A stretch of 64,000 bases of DNA from Brasenia schreberi (GCA_036023115.1 JAYKKT010000073.1:18709001-18773000), one strand, 5' to 3'; counted from the first letter of the stretch, positions 47,301 through 57,765 are shown. Translations and numbers: made by a program. Notes: generated from the letters alone by a model not told the origin.

Positions 47301-50300
47301 ATATGAGTCATAATGAAAAATCTGTAAAAAAATCTCAAAATATTTTTGTTAAACGTGTTTTTACGGTCGATAGTATGAAACTTCAAATTGAAAAAATTGA
47401 AAACTTTGAAAAAGAAGATTTTAAAATTTAAAATGTAAGCTTTATACCTAAATTAAATCTAAATAGTTTTTCAGTTGCTTGGAGTTGTGATAATGTTTGT
47501 ATAGTCACTTTCTCATCTAAGAATTGTGTGGTGAAGGATCACCTATCGAATAAGGTGATTGGTTAAGGTCATAGAGAAGTGGACTATACAAAATAGATAG
47601 TTTAGTCGTGTCAAATGTTGAATCTTATAATGTAGTTGATGATACTACTCTTTGGCATAAACAACTTGGACATTTGGATATGCATAAACTATGTAATTTT
47701 TCATTGTTAAAGACAAATGAGAATCATAATTTCTATTGTAAAGATTGTATGCTTGGAAAAATGTATTATCTTTCTTTTGGTGAAAGAAATTTTATAACAA
47801 GTAAAACTTTTAAATTAATACACTCCGATGTTTGGGAGACCACATGTATGATGGTGCAAAAACATGTGTGAGGACTCATAAGGAATGACAAACTTCTTTG
47901 AAGTTAATATCGGGTTACATCAATGATCAACTTTAAGTCTGTACTTATTTATAATGGTGATTAATGAGTTAACAAAACATATTCAAGATGAAGTACCTTG
48001 GTGTATGTTATTTGCATATGATATTGTGTTAGTGGAGGAGTCTAAGGAAAAAGTTAATAGAAAATTAGAACTATGGAGAGGAACATTAAAAAGCAAAGGC
48101 CTCCGACTTAGTAGAACAAAGACAAAATATATGGAATGTAAGTTTGATAATTTGGTTACTTCAAAGGACATAGAAATTAAAATTGGCACACATTGTATCC
48201 CCCAAAAGGAAAGTTTTAAATACCTAGGGTCAATTTTTCAGAGTGATGGAAGAATTGATGGAGATGTTACGCATAGAATTAATGATAGTTGGTTAAAATG
48301 GAGATGAGCATCAGGTATTCTTTGTGATAAGAAGATATCATTGAAGTTAAAAGGTAAATATTATAGAGCAGCAATTAGGCCTGCCATGTTTTATGGTTCC
48401 GAGTGTTGGGCAGTTAATCATCAACATGTACAAAATATGTTTATGACAGAAATGAAGATGTTGAGATGGATGAGTTGTGATACAAAAAAAAGACCATATG
48501 TATAATGAGGTTATTAGAAACAAATTAGGAGTGATACCAATAGAGGATAAAATGAGAGAATATTGTTTAAGACGGTTTGGACATATAGAAAGAAGATCAA
48601 AAGAAGAACCTGTAAGAAGGTATGTAATGTTCATAAGCTTTTATGGGAGGAAGCTACGCTTACTGCCGTATATCTCATTAATATAATGCGCTCAACCCAT
48701 TTTGAAAATGTTTCTTCTTTTGAAAAATTGTATAATCTTTCTCTTTATTATGAAAGACTAAGGGTTTTTTTTTTGTAGATGTTTTGTTTATACCGATAAG
48801 AATGATAAATTGTCTCCTAGAGTTATTTAATGTGTTTATCTTAAATATGAAATCGACAAAAAAGGATATAGATGTTTTGACCCTACAATGATAAACTTTA
48901 TGTTTCTAAAGATGTAAAATTCTTTGAAAATGACTACTAGTATAAATCTTGTCCTATTGAAAATAATAAAAATCATCTTCTCAAATGTTTATCAATTTAG
49001 AAGATAGTGAAATTGGTGAAAGTGATCTTGAAGACAATCTTGATACTACTTCACATGATACAAATGATATTTTTGATTAAAGGTTTAACACACAACCTAT
49101 TCTTGAACATTTTCCTTTGCACTATACTAGAAAATCTGGGGAACAAAACACCTCACAATTGACACCTAGAGTTTCAAAACCTTCTAACACTTTGTGTCTC
49201 ATAAATCTTTTGAACCCCAACGAAAAAACTTAATGCAACCATTTTACAAGTAAAAGAGTTAGATTCTATCATCAAGCCAAGGCCGGAATGGGAGGATGCT
49301 ATGTTAGACAAGCTAAATGTTTTGGATAAAGCTCAAATGTGGTTCATTGTTTCTAAGCTGAAATATCAAAAAGTTATTGGATGTAGATGGGTTTACAAAA
49401 ATAAAACACATAGTAATGGTAATATAGAAAGATATAAAGCTAGATTGGTAGCCAAGGGTTATGCTCAAGAACATAAAATTTATTATAATGAAATGTTTGC
49501 CCACGTTTCTTGGATGACCATTATTAGGATTCTCATAACCCTTGGTGCTATCCGAAAATGGTATATTTTTAACTTGATGTTAAAAATGTCATTTTAAATG
49601 AGAACTTACATGAAAATGTTTATATAACTCTTCCTTCTGGACTTGACATTCCCCAAGATCATGTTCTTAAACTTCAAAAAGCTTTGTATGGTTTGAAATA
49701 AGCCCTGAAGGCTTGGTTTGATCTCTTTGAAAAATTCATGCATTTATATCACTTTGTTTCTTGCTATATTGATATTGCGGTGTTTATAAGAAAATCTGAC
49801 ATAGGCATTGTTATCTTACTCTTGTATGTGGATGATGTGATCATCACTGGAAGTGATGAAAGAGGAATTTCACAAGTTAAACATAATCTTCATCATGAAT
49901 TTGATATGAAAGATCTTGATCTCCTTAGTTATTTTTTGGGTATCAAAATTTTTAGAAACAATCACGGATATTTCATGTCACACAATAAAATAATTGATAG
50001 AAATGGGATCATTGACAACAAGCAAGTTGATACTCCTCAAGTCCTTGGCATAAAGTTAAGAGCTACAGACGGAGAAAATTTAGCAGATCCAACTCCCTCC
50101 ATACAACTAATAGGTGATCTCACCTATCTTACTATTATTAGACATGATATCTCTCATGCAATGCATACAACTAGTCAATTTCAACAAGCACCCACTATTG
50201 TTCATACGAGTGATGTTATGAGAATTATTCGATATGTAAAGAGTTCTACAAACAAGGGGATACTCTTAACTTCTTCATGATTTGATTTATTTGTTTATAC

Positions 50301-53300
50301 TAATGCTGATTGGGTTGGAGATATCAACAACAAGCATTCTACTACTGGTTTCTGTGTCTTTTTAAGTGAATCATTAATTTCATGTAAGTAAAAGAAACAA
50401 CACAAGGTTTCACTTTCTTCCACTGAAGCTGAATATCGTGTTATGGTTGTTGCTGCTACAAAAATCTTCTAGTCTATTTCTACTTGCGGATTTCATTTAT
50501 GTTTCTTTTCAAACCCTTTTTCACGTCATTCTCTTGTTTGCAGGTCCTCTTCTTACCTTGTTCTTGTTGATTTCGTGGTTTATTTAAAATATTCTCAAGT
50601 ATTTCACTTAATCCAACTCCCCATCTATAGGGTTTTTGTCAAATCTGTGTCATACCTCTTTTCTTTGTCATTTTACCCGATTTTTCACTTGAAAAATTTG
50701 GGGGTTTTGCAGATTCTATGATTCTTAACCTCTAAAAAGCTTTTTCCTTCTTATTGATTGTTCACTCTTATCTTAATGGCTTCTAATCGAGTCGATCCGG
50801 CTTAGAAATATTGCACTCCGGTGTATGAAGGCAATAGGCTTGTGAACAAGTGCATATTTTGCGATGCTATAAAACATGATGGTATTTCTCATATTAAACA
50901 TCACCTTGCGGGAACCAAGAAGGATGGTAGTGCATATCCTCGAGTTTCTGAAACAGTGAAGTATGAGATTAAACAGGTAGTGGAGGCTTTAAAGGAGAAG
51001 AAGAGATTAAGGGTGAGAGAAAGGGAAAAAATAGGTGGTTGGGATATGTCTCAACCATTTGAAAATGCTTATGCTTAAGAGATGTATGGTCATGGTGGTG
51101 ATGAATTTCATTGTGCAGTTGAGATAAAAGAAGAGATGATTAAAGAGGAGAGGAGAAGGCGAGAAAAAGAAAAAAGTGTAGGTTCTGGTAGTAGTAGCAG
51201 TGGAGTTGACTCTTGTTCCACTGCAAGAGCTCCTACTCGCCCGATGCCTACGAGGGGTACTAGAAGAAGAGTCTGACGATGTAGTGGCCCTAGTGGGATG
51301 CCTTCATTTTTTTTTCCACGTACGACTCATAGAGCTCAGCCGAGCATTAGATCAACTATAGCTTCAAATGAGATAATTGAGAAAGTAGATTTGAAGTGTG
51401 CTGAATTTTTTTATAAAAATTGTCTTCCTTTTAATGTTGTAAACTCATTTTCTTTTCAAAGTACGGTGGATGCTATTGCGAGTGTGGGATTGAGTTATAG
51501 AGTCTATACTTATCATGCTTTGAGGGGCACGTTATTCCAGAAATGGGTTATTGTTAATACATGGAGTTTTGAATTTAGGGAGTCGTGAAAGGATATAAGA
51601 TGTTCTCTTATGGCTGATGGTTGGATAGATGGTCAACGTAGGTCTTTGGTAAACTTCCTAGTCTATTGTCCCAAAGGCATATTATTTTTGAAATTATATG
51701 ACTTGTCCCATATTGATAAAACTGCAGATAATTTACTCCTTATTTTTGAAGAAGTTGTTGGGGAATTAGGTGTTTCAAATGTTATTCAATTAATTACTGA
51801 TAATGTTGTAAATTTTAGAGCAACTGGTAAAATGCTTGAAGCAAACCATCCATCTTTAGTATGGACTCCATGTGTTGCATATTGCATAGACTTAATGCTT
51901 AAGATTTGAGTGCAATGGATGAAATAAGAGGGTCTATAGATGCATGCAGAAAGATTACAAAGTTTATTTATAATCATTCTTCTGTATTACATTTGATGCG
52001 AATTTATTAAGCTTAAGAATTGATTAGACATTCTTTGACAAGATTTGTTACAAATGTCATTACTATGCAAAGTCTTGTCATATATAAAAATGCATTGAAA
52101 AAATTGTTTGCGTCTAATGAATATGACTCTATTAGTTGGTCTACAAAGAGGGAGGGGATTGTTGTGGTAGATGTTGTTTTAAATGTTGATTTTTTGAAAA
52201 GTTGCGGCAATTTTTTGAGGATGATTGTACCTTTAGTTAAGGTAATGAAGATGGTGGACAATGAAGATAGACCTGCTATGCCTTACATATATGATGATAT
52301 GGATAAGACTAAATTGAAAATACAAGCAAACTTTGACCGTAAGCAGTCACTTCTAAAGAAAGTTTAGAAGATAATTGATGCATGTTGGAATCGCCAAATG
52401 CATCATGATTTGCATGCTACTACATATTTTCTTAACCCTTCTATTCGATTTTCTCCTAACTTTTTGGAGGATGAAGAAGTGAAAATGGGTATCTTAAATG
52501 TAATTGACCTTGTTGAAGATTCATCTACTCGTTGTAATATTCATTTAGAGTTAAGTATATACATAGTGTTGGAGATTTTGGAAGACCAATTGTAATCCAA
52601 CTCCGCTCCTAGATACGACTAGGTATTGTGTTTTTATTGATATTCATTTAAGTTATTAATTGATTGACTCCATGTGTGTCTTATTAATCATTACAACAAC
52701 AACAACTACAACAACTGAGCCTTTTCCCATATTGAACGGGGTCGGCTACATGGATTCTTTTAAATGTTTCTTATTAATCATTATTGTGTTTTATTTTAGA
52801 TGATTGGTGGGCTCATTTTGGTGTAGATGCACCGAATTTGGCAAGGTTTGCTCAATGTATATTGAGTCAAACATGTAGTTTGAATGGGTGCGAGAGGAAT
52901 TGGAGCTTTTTCGAATGCATTCACACGAAAAAGTGAAACAGACTGGAGCATGCTCGACTGCTTAATTTGGTATACATTGTCTATAACATGAAGTTAAGGC
53001 AAAGGTAATAATTAGAAAATATATATTGTTTGTTGTTGCCTAGTTCTTGACTTCTTTCTTAATCTTATTAATAATAAATGCTTGATGTGGTTATATTGCA
53101 TTTGATATTTTTTATAATTTGAATATTCTTTCTTTACAGACAAATACAAAAAGATGCAAAAAGGACAATGAATGTGCCATATGACCCGTTGAGTTACGAA
53201 AATGTTGATATTCTTGACAATGTGGTCGAAGAGGAGGAGCCCTGAACCTCTCAAGAGAGAGGGTTTTACACAATCAATATTTACAACAGAAAGAGACTTA

Positions 53301-53917
53301 CAGGAGAGGGTATGTAACAGGCACCCTCCAAATGGCTAAAAATCTAGTTGTTGGAGGGCTTTTTAGCAGTTGGAGCTTGCTGCTGAACTTGAGAGCCGGC
53401 TGCAAAGCTTGGGCATATGGCCTAATTACATAAAAAATAAGAAATATAAAACAAAATACAAATACAAACATGTACATGTGCATGAATGCATTGTTACATT
53501 TCTTTTAACAGGTTTGAGTCCCACAGCCTATCATTGTCAATTTTGTTTGATGTGTATTTGACCCATCTAGTATGGGAAAAGGCTTAGTTGTTGTTGCTCA
53601 TCCTGGTCACAGCTTATAAGAACTGTCTTATCTTTGGCTTAGTAGAAAAAGGGCATTTTTGTCTTCAAGATGTTCAATGTGTCGTACTGTTGATTTGCTT
53701 TAGTTACAACATGATCGAGAAGTGCATGATAAATTTAAGGCTCAAAACTATTTTGTCTTTATAAGTTATACATCCATCTAAACGCTGATGTTGCGATTCT
53801 CTTCAGGTACTGAATTATGTGGCATCGCTGTTAGAGATCCCAGAAGAAGAACTTGCTGAAATTAGCTACAGAAATGCCCAGCGCTTATTCTCTTACAAAG
53901 GTTCAAAAATCTGTTAA
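41366..53917 (+). CDS. TatD-type metal-dependent hydrolase (DNase family), eight exons with a 9.9 kb last intron
   Basis: Exons 41,366-41,494, 41,615-41,688, 41,808-41,889, 42,242-42,292, 42,508-42,608, 43,490-43,643, 43,749-43,928 and 53,807-53,917 join in frame to 293 residues. The metal site is complete: His9-x-His11 (FDAHCHLQD), Glu95 (IGEIGLDKG), His133 (PASIHCVRA), His158 (VILHSYLGS) and Asp208 (LLETDAPDA). The C-terminus LAEISYRNAQRLFSYKG is the family's last helix. TatD proteins fold as TIM barrels and hydrolyse DNA with divalent metals, with proposed roles in repair or programmed cell death. Seven introns are ordinary or short except the last (43,929-53,806), which is filled with transposons. 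The donor GTGAGTG and acceptor CTCTTCAG are still good, so a normal product is possible if the intron is spliced. Confidence 0.92.
44400..44688 (-). repeat. copia-type LTR copy (family A)
   Basis: On the minus strand it begins TGTTAAAAGAAATGCATTC and ends CTGAGAGGTTCA. The same sequence lies at 53,243-53,510 and, in part, at 44,695-45,266. A polypurine tract AAGGAGGGG followed by TGTTA in the partial copy at 45,266-45,275 fixes the orientation. No target duplication was found. Confidence 0.65.
44695..45275 (-). repeat. Partial second LTR copy (family A), split by an RTE fragment
   Basis: 44,695-44,770 repeats CCAACAACTGGATTTGTAGC to TTGGGCATATGACC of the neighbour LTR. After the LINE piece, 45,238-45,266 repeats ACATGTGCATGAATGC to TTTTAACA. 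About 45 bp present in the first copy between these blocks is missing, so the LINE event removed it. The bases beyond (CCCCTCCTTAAAC) read as a polypurine tract on the minus strand. Confidence 0.6.
44771..45238 (-). mobile_element. RTE LINE 3' fragment
   Basis: Minus-strand frame 45,200-44,802 reads MFYGSQCWAVNHQHIQKMSM, then EMKMLRWMSGHTRKDCIHNE, RWFGHIERISKEEP and RERPQKCCKETIKND. This is the C-terminal end of RTE reverse transcriptase, uninterrupted over 132 codons. The 3' end is (TTG)n on the minus strand at 44,771-44,786. It is the least damaged C-terminal frame of the family here. Confidence 0.88.
45267..45850. other. Probable copia internal/flank sequence
   Basis: Next to the polypurine tract lies AT-rich sequence without coding potential. 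About 45,720-45,840 repeats AAGCTTTAAGG and GAGCTTGAAC words (three loose copies). It may be the interior of the family A element or sequence upstream of the next copia LTR. Confidence 0.35.
46300..47270 (+). pseudogene. copia GAG remnant with intact zinc knuckle
   Basis: Frames with stops give KIYFLSKDFWDYIDRTIQEP (N-terminal gag) and, at 46,807-47,049, EFENIRSNLIHRKPI with LVMEETRFKNISIAKE. The CX2CX4HX4C motif CHYCKKNCHIKTTC follows at about 47,079-47,120 in another frame. Multiple stops. Confidence 0.7.
47600..47848 (+). pseudogene. copia pre-integrase / integrase start
   Basis: Frame 47,608-47,871 reads TTLWHKQLGHLDMHKLCNFS with CKDCMLGKMYYLSFGER, the His-His-Cys-Cys zinc fold, then LIHSDVWE (first catalytic Asp). 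At this point the copia sequence stops and RTE sequence starts. Confidence 0.8.
47848..48622 (+). mobile_element. Internal RTE reverse-transcriptase fragment, no 3' tail
   Basis: Starts at CACATGTATGATGGTGC (MYDGAKTCVRTHEE equivalent) and includes [40 protein letters not shown] (the first Asp of the FADD motif replaced by Tyr) and TKYMECKFDNLVTSKDIEIK. It ends at RTCKKV with copia sequence resuming at NVHKLLWEEA. It lacks the (TTG)n end that every normal RTE insertion in this window has, and replaces the integrase catalytic core. Confidence 0.8.
48623..50472 (+). pseudogene. copia integrase C-terminus, reverse transcriptase and RNase H
   Basis: 48,625-48,780 reads HKLLWEEATLTAVYLINIMR (end of integrase core). 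The reverse transcriptase begins at about 49,260 (KPRPEWEDAMLDKLNVLDKA), with VIGCRWVYKNK and ERYKARLVAKGYAQ in frame 49,301-49,597. Then KALYGLK (about 49,680), and LLYVDDVIITGSD (catalytic Tyr-Val-Asp-Asp, 49,820-49,860) in frame 49,738-50,280. RNase H follows as VYTNADWVGD (50,295) and KVSLSSTEAEYRVM (50,405-50,450). Stops at about 49,598, 49,699 and 50,279 break it. Confidence 0.88.
50473..53242 (+). mobile_element. hAT-superfamily DNA transposon remnant
   Basis: A degenerate transposase frame spans 50,775-53,245, preceded by ~300 bp of non-coding sequence. The terminal inverted repeats and 8-bp duplication were not found: the left side abuts copia RNase H sequence and the right side abuts a copia LTR at 53,243. 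A 75-bp RTE piece is inserted at 52,694-52,768. Confidence 0.75.
50775..53245 (+). pseudogene. hAT transposase (BED finger, DUF659, hATC), broken
   Basis: The ATG at 50,775 opens MASNRVDPA, then a stop, then a BED zinc finger CIFCDAIKHDGISHIKHH (Cys-x2-Cys and His-x4-His). An Arg/Glu-rich linker and Ser-rich region (51,185-51,230) follow. The DUF659/RNase H-like part reads CSLMADGWIDGQRRSLVNFL (about 51,600) and LITDNVVNFRATGKMLEANH with WTPCVAYCIDLML (51,790-51,900). The C-terminal dimerisation region reads WWAHFGVDAPNLARFAQCIL (about 52,803), NGCERNWSFFECIHTKK and VPYDPLSYENVDILDNVVEE (to 53,243). At least six stops or frame changes; inactive. Confidence 0.85.
52694..52768 (-). mobile_element. 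75-bp RTE LINE insertion with 15-bp target duplication
   Basis: It holds only the extreme 3' end of the RTE family (on the minus strand AAGAATCCATGTAGCCGACC, then TTGTTGTAGTTGTTG). TCTTATTAATCATTA occurs on both sides (52,679-52,693 and 52,769-52,783). The very short length is extreme 5' truncation, typical of LINE target-primed integration. It lies within the hAT transposase gene and so postdates it. Confidence 0.88.
53243..53510 (-). repeat. copia-type LTR copy (family A), likely solo
   Basis: Matches 44,400-44,688 from TGAACCTCTC to TTTTAACA (plus strand), about 85-90% by eye. A primer site or polypurine tract does not adjoin it, so it is likely a solo LTR or fragment. It directly follows the end of the hAT transposase coding sequence. 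Confidence 0.65.
53511..53597 (+). repeat. Au-like SINE fragment carrying the RTE 3' tail
   Basis: GGTTTGAGTCCCACAGCC (a B-box-like start) is followed 45 bp later by CCATCTAGTATGGGAAAAGG and CTTAGTTGTTGTTG, the same 3' end as the RTE LINEs. A tRNA-derived head joined to a LINE tail with TTG repeats is the design of plant Au SINEs. The A-box part is cut off by the LTR at 53,510. Confidence 0.55.
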
Positions 53918-54965
53918 GATGTATCACTTTGGGAAACCTCCTGATCAAAATAAGCTTTGTTTATTCTATAAAAAATGCTCCACATGTGGTATAACTGTTA
54001 TCACGATGCAAGTTATGGAATGGATGACTCTCTGTAGAATTGAAGCCTTTTTTCCACATAGCAACTAGACGGGACTCCAGTGACATGTTCCTCACGGTAT
54101 TTAAGAATTGCAATATGCTGTACTTCACAAGTATTTCACAAGTTTGAAGATGTACGGTACATATCTTTTGTCTTGTTTCTTATGTTCAAATGTTATCAGA
54201 AATTATGTATGCTGGAATAAGGTCAAGTTGGTTAACTGCACATATGGTCATTCAAGTTCTTCAACTCAAGGGGTCGAAGGGAAGGGTGTTTAAAATCTCA
54301 CTTTTCTTGTTGAACTTGGTTTTCTTCCATAATGAGGTCTCGTTCTTGTCTAAAGCTTGTAACTAATGCAATTACTGTTTAGGTTACCATTGTTTTAGTC
54401 ACTGGTATGGCTAAACCTACCATCCTTCTTATGATTGCTAGATGTGCTGACATGAGAATAGCAGAGCATCTTAGATCTCGTTTTTCCCTTCCAAACTTGA
54501 AATTTCGATGTTTGTTAGCCGAAAGCGTGTTCATCAAGCCTTCTATTTCTTGAGGATATACATATAACCTCAGACATGTGAGAGTTCTCATAATTATTAA
54601 TCTTCATCCGTGTGATTTAAGATATCAAAACAAAAGCCTTGGGCATGTTACTTTAATGGACTCGAAGGCTGCTCCCATGACAGATTCAATTTCCGCCATA
54701 TAATTGTGATGATAAACAAGTATGTCACTGGGTTGCTCGCCTTGCATGATTTAAATTCTTGTGCTTGTACGGTTGAAGTAAATTTCATATAATAAATTTT
54801 ATCTACTGCCGAACAAGATATAGTGTAGTGGGCACCAAGGCCGTAGATGAGCTAGCGATCAGCGGATATGGCAACATGAGAAATGATAAAACTAGAATGT
54901 GTTCCATGTAATACAGCCTGCAATTCCTGATCTTTGTGGAGTTGTAGATTTGCAACATGGTAAAA

Positions 54966-55037
<72 letters not shown>

Positions 55038-55660
55038 TTGGCTCTTGCTGTGTACTCTAAAAAATATTGAAAAGTGGGAGCCAAGTGTAATTTACAAAAT
55101 AAAAAATGTATCTAAAAAATAGTAAGGGCATACATATTACATTCCTAACCCCACTTTCAAGTGGATGCATATGCGCAGTGTGACTGGTGTGCGTAAGCAA
55201 TCTCTCTCTCTATATATATATTACACACAATCACCTGCATTCATACTCGTACCAGAGAGAGTGAAGAGTACGTATAAGTTGGTCCTCATCATGAGCTGTT
55301 ACTTGGAATGCAGCATCCCTTTTTGGTATGGCAGGCATGGTGAAAAGGATATTTCGGTTGGGTCCGTAGGGTGAATGGATTCTGCAGGGCGAGGATCGAT
55401 CTCGTCCTTAAACTGGTAGTATTTCTGTTCAGATGGTACTGTGCGCTGTCCCCATAGCATGATGAATGAATGACATCTAAAGATAGAACGTACGGTTTTG
55501 TCAATTTCTATATAAGTGTGTCCTAGGGTCATGTGAGATTTCTCCCTAAAACGGTTTGATAAGACACAAATAGATATTAGTGCGTACAAATATACATATT
55601 AGTCCTAGTATTTACAATCCAATAATGTAACTAATATAATAGATAGAAATGAGATTGAGT
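53918..55660. other. 3' flank of the TatD gene and intergenic sequence
   Basis: Probable 3' untranslated sequence first, then AT-rich intergenic DNA. Frames of 60-97 codons lack domains. No mobile element was recognised apart from microsatellites. Confidence 0.4.
54968..55037 (+). repeat. Compound (CT)16(AT)13(GA)6 microsatellite
   Basis: CT passes to TA at about 54,999 and to GA at about 55,026, giving an inverted CT...AG arrangement around a TA core that could fold into a hairpin. A smaller CT-TA copy lies at about 55,200-55,220. Confidence 0.95.
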
Positions 55661-57390
55661 TTAAGGGATAAATATCCATCACAAGTAGGCACAATGATCA
55701 TCATGTTACCATATAGCTCCTTCAACGACCACAAGTTTCTTGGCTTTCTTTGAAGAACAATCCCTCACTCAATGTCTATTTTGATTTTGTTCTTGTTTTT
55801 TTTCGATTTTGACCTTTGGTTTATGCTTTGCCGGTTTTCTCGTAGGATCACTAGGATGTTTCATTTCAACTGTCAGGTTAACCCTATAGATGATGTTTAC
55901 AAGCATAACAAGTTTCTAACTTCTATGCTCTTCATTTATTTTTATGTCTATCATTAGATCATCAAAAGTCATCTTATCTTTCTTATGCTTGAGATATAAG
56001 CCGAAACCTTCCCAATACTTATGAAATTTTTCAATAATGGACACAACAATAAACTTGTTACGAAGCTCCATCTCACCTTCTTTCAGATCATGACATAAAA
56101 ACTGAAACTTGTGAGCCTTTTTGGTCACATATTTCTCTTCTACCATTTGATACTTAAGAAACTTTGTCACAAAATACTTTTCAAGACTAAGGTCTTGAGT
56201 ATTGTATTTTCAATTTAAGGCAACCCACAAATCTTTCATTGTCGTGAAAGGAGAAGAACTTTTAAGGTCAAGTATACACAGCTACACACGGTGTCCTCGC
56301 ACTCGGCGATTTTATTCGAGCTTATAGGGTCAGTATCATCAAGTATGAGACAATTCGACTCGATATATAAATGCAACCCTAATGTGGTTAACCAAATTTT
56401 TATACGTTGTTGCCAACATTTAAAGTAGGGACCGACAAACTTTTTCGGCATCAAGGTCAAGTCGACCGTAGGTCGGAGGGTAGCAGTCGTAGACATGTTT
56501 ACTATGTAAATACTGATTTCTCTAAGATTATTGTTAAAATCCGTAAACATACATGCATAATAAACCAATATGCAACAAACTTAAACATGCCCCAATCGAC
56601 AACAACGACAGATCTAAAGTAAGATATAAACAAACCATACAAAAAACAAAAGCAAAAGTAGAAAACAGAATAAGAATCTATCTCTGCGAGTCGCCATTGC
56701 GGACTTTCATTAAAGAAATCAGCGCTCTGATATGAATATGTACAAGTATTTGCGCCTCCCTCCCAAGATAAAATGTACATACAACTCGAAAGATACGGAC
56801 CCTACTTCGAGTTGATCTCGACCACGCCTCAATCGCCTATGATTGGAGGGAAGGATGACTGGGAGCCGTCATAATGCATGAAGCACCACATGCAAAAAAG
56901 AGCAAAGAAGGAAGGCGGGAGGAGAGAGGGTGTAATCGTTGTAATGTTCTTATTAGGGAGTCCTAATAATGTATTTATAGTGTGCGTTTTAGATCGCCGA
57001 CCCTGTCTATTGTTGTTGTTTTAGATCGCCGACCCAATTCAAACGACGTACCTTTTCGTCTTGTAACCATTCCCGTGCAAATACTTTTGATTGTCATATC
57101 AAAATATTTTCGTGTAAAAAAATATATCAAAGACAATTTTAAAACCCAAACCCAACTCGGCCTGGCCACGCATGTGAACACGTTTGTGGTCTAGCATGTT
57201 CTCTCCAATATGAGACTAAACTTTGTCTCTCCTTATTCATCACAAGCACAAGTCCCTTTTAATACTTTCACCTATACGAATGATGCATCAATTGAATGAT
57301 ACATCAAATATTTAACATATAACCATGAATTAAATGTTATTAATCCACATAAGTTTAATAAACCAACCATAATTAACATTAATCCAAACA
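55660..57390 (-). mobile_element. Truncated copia element (same family as 1,372): LTR plus GAG
   Basis: The minus-strand LTR 57,390-56,532 begins TGTTTGGATTAATG and ends ATTTTAACA. Gag follows (56,490-55,770). Sequence with AAGAAACTTGTGGTCGTT near 55,735 still matches 5,890 of the first element, after which similarity stops near 55,660. No 3' LTR is present. The five bases outside the LTR start read GTACC on the minus strand, the same word that flanks the element at 1,372. Confidence 0.75.
55770..56490 (-). pseudogene. copia GAG, best-preserved copy of the family
   Basis: Minus-strand frame 56,568-56,236 contains the gag start MSTTATLRPTVDLTLMPKKF at 56,496, then FKCWQQRIKIWLTTLGL. Frame 56,170-55,916 reads KFLKYQMVEEKYVTKKAHKF, LCHDLKEGEMELRNKFIVVS and KHKKDKMTFDDLMIDIKINE, a UBN2-type gag core. 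Two frames are separated by a stop/frameshift around 56,200. No zinc knuckle remains. Confidence 0.8.
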
Positions 57391-57765
57391 GGTACTGCGT
57401 CGTAAGACGAACCGCGGTAGAGGACATGGCTCGGTGTAGGAATCTAGGGCGATAGGGTCGTCTTCACCGCCGAGAAGAAGAAAGTGTTTGTGGTGATCTC
57501 GGTAATTGGTTTGCTCCTCTGTCGCTTTTTGCCGCGTCGAGATACATGGAGTTGTAACTCTTGCAGACCTCATCAGAGAGGAAGCGGAAGGGGTCGATAT
57601 GTGTCAGGTGCACGCAGAGTTAGGTTGGGCGCGGTGGGTCTGATGCTGGCGCGTGCCAGGTGCAGAGCTTTAATGGAGGCCATTATCTTCTGCTTTCCCA
57701 TGTGCTGCTGCTCCCAATTCTTGCGTTGCCTCACTCTGTATTCTGGACGGCCTCTCATAATAAAT
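57391..57765 (-). other. GC-rich open stretch of unknown identity, cut by a copia LTR
   Basis: On the minus strand an ATG at about 57,682 (MASIKALHLARASIRPTAPN, Arg/Ala/Ser-rich like an organelle targeting peptide) is followed by LRAPDTYRPLPLPL. After a one-base frame change comes MRSARVTTPCISTRQKATEE with DHHKHFLLLGGEDDPIALDS, running to the LTR junction at 57,391. GC content is clearly above the surroundings, as in real exons. I do not recognise the protein. The frame change and the LTR suggest a broken gene, but this is not proven. Confidence 0.35.

Larger units (their letters stand above)
45850..50472 (+). mobile_element. Ty1/copia element with RTE segment in place of the integrase core
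   Basis: The primer binding site TGGTATCAAAGCC (46,153-46,165) follows an LTR end TTGTTTACA (46,152). A TATAAATAG box at about 45,958 lies in that LTR, whose start near 45,850 is a guess. Gag (46,300-47,250) ends in a perfect zinc knuckle CHYCKKNCHIKTTC (about 47,079-47,120). The pre-integrase zinc region is at 47,600-47,845 (LWHKQLGHLDMHKL, FYCKDCMLGK). RTE sequence fills 47,848-48,622. Integrase C-terminal sequence (48,625-48,960), reverse transcriptase (49,250-50,270) and RNase H (50,281-50,472) follow. No 3' LTR is present; hAT sequence begins at the RNase H end. Confidence 0.85.
43929..53806 (+). other. Transposon-filled last intron of the TatD gene
   Basis: 9,878 bp between the exons coding ...HPANICT and VLNYVASLLE.... 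It contains, in order: copia LTR fragments (44,400-45,266), an RTE piece (44,771-45,238), a copia element (about 45,850-50,472) carrying an RTE segment, a hAT transposon (about 50,473-53,242) carrying a 75-bp RTE piece, another LTR (53,243-53,510) and an RTE/SINE tail (53,511-53,597). About 450 bp at the left end and 200 bp at the right end look like original intron. Confidence 0.85.
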
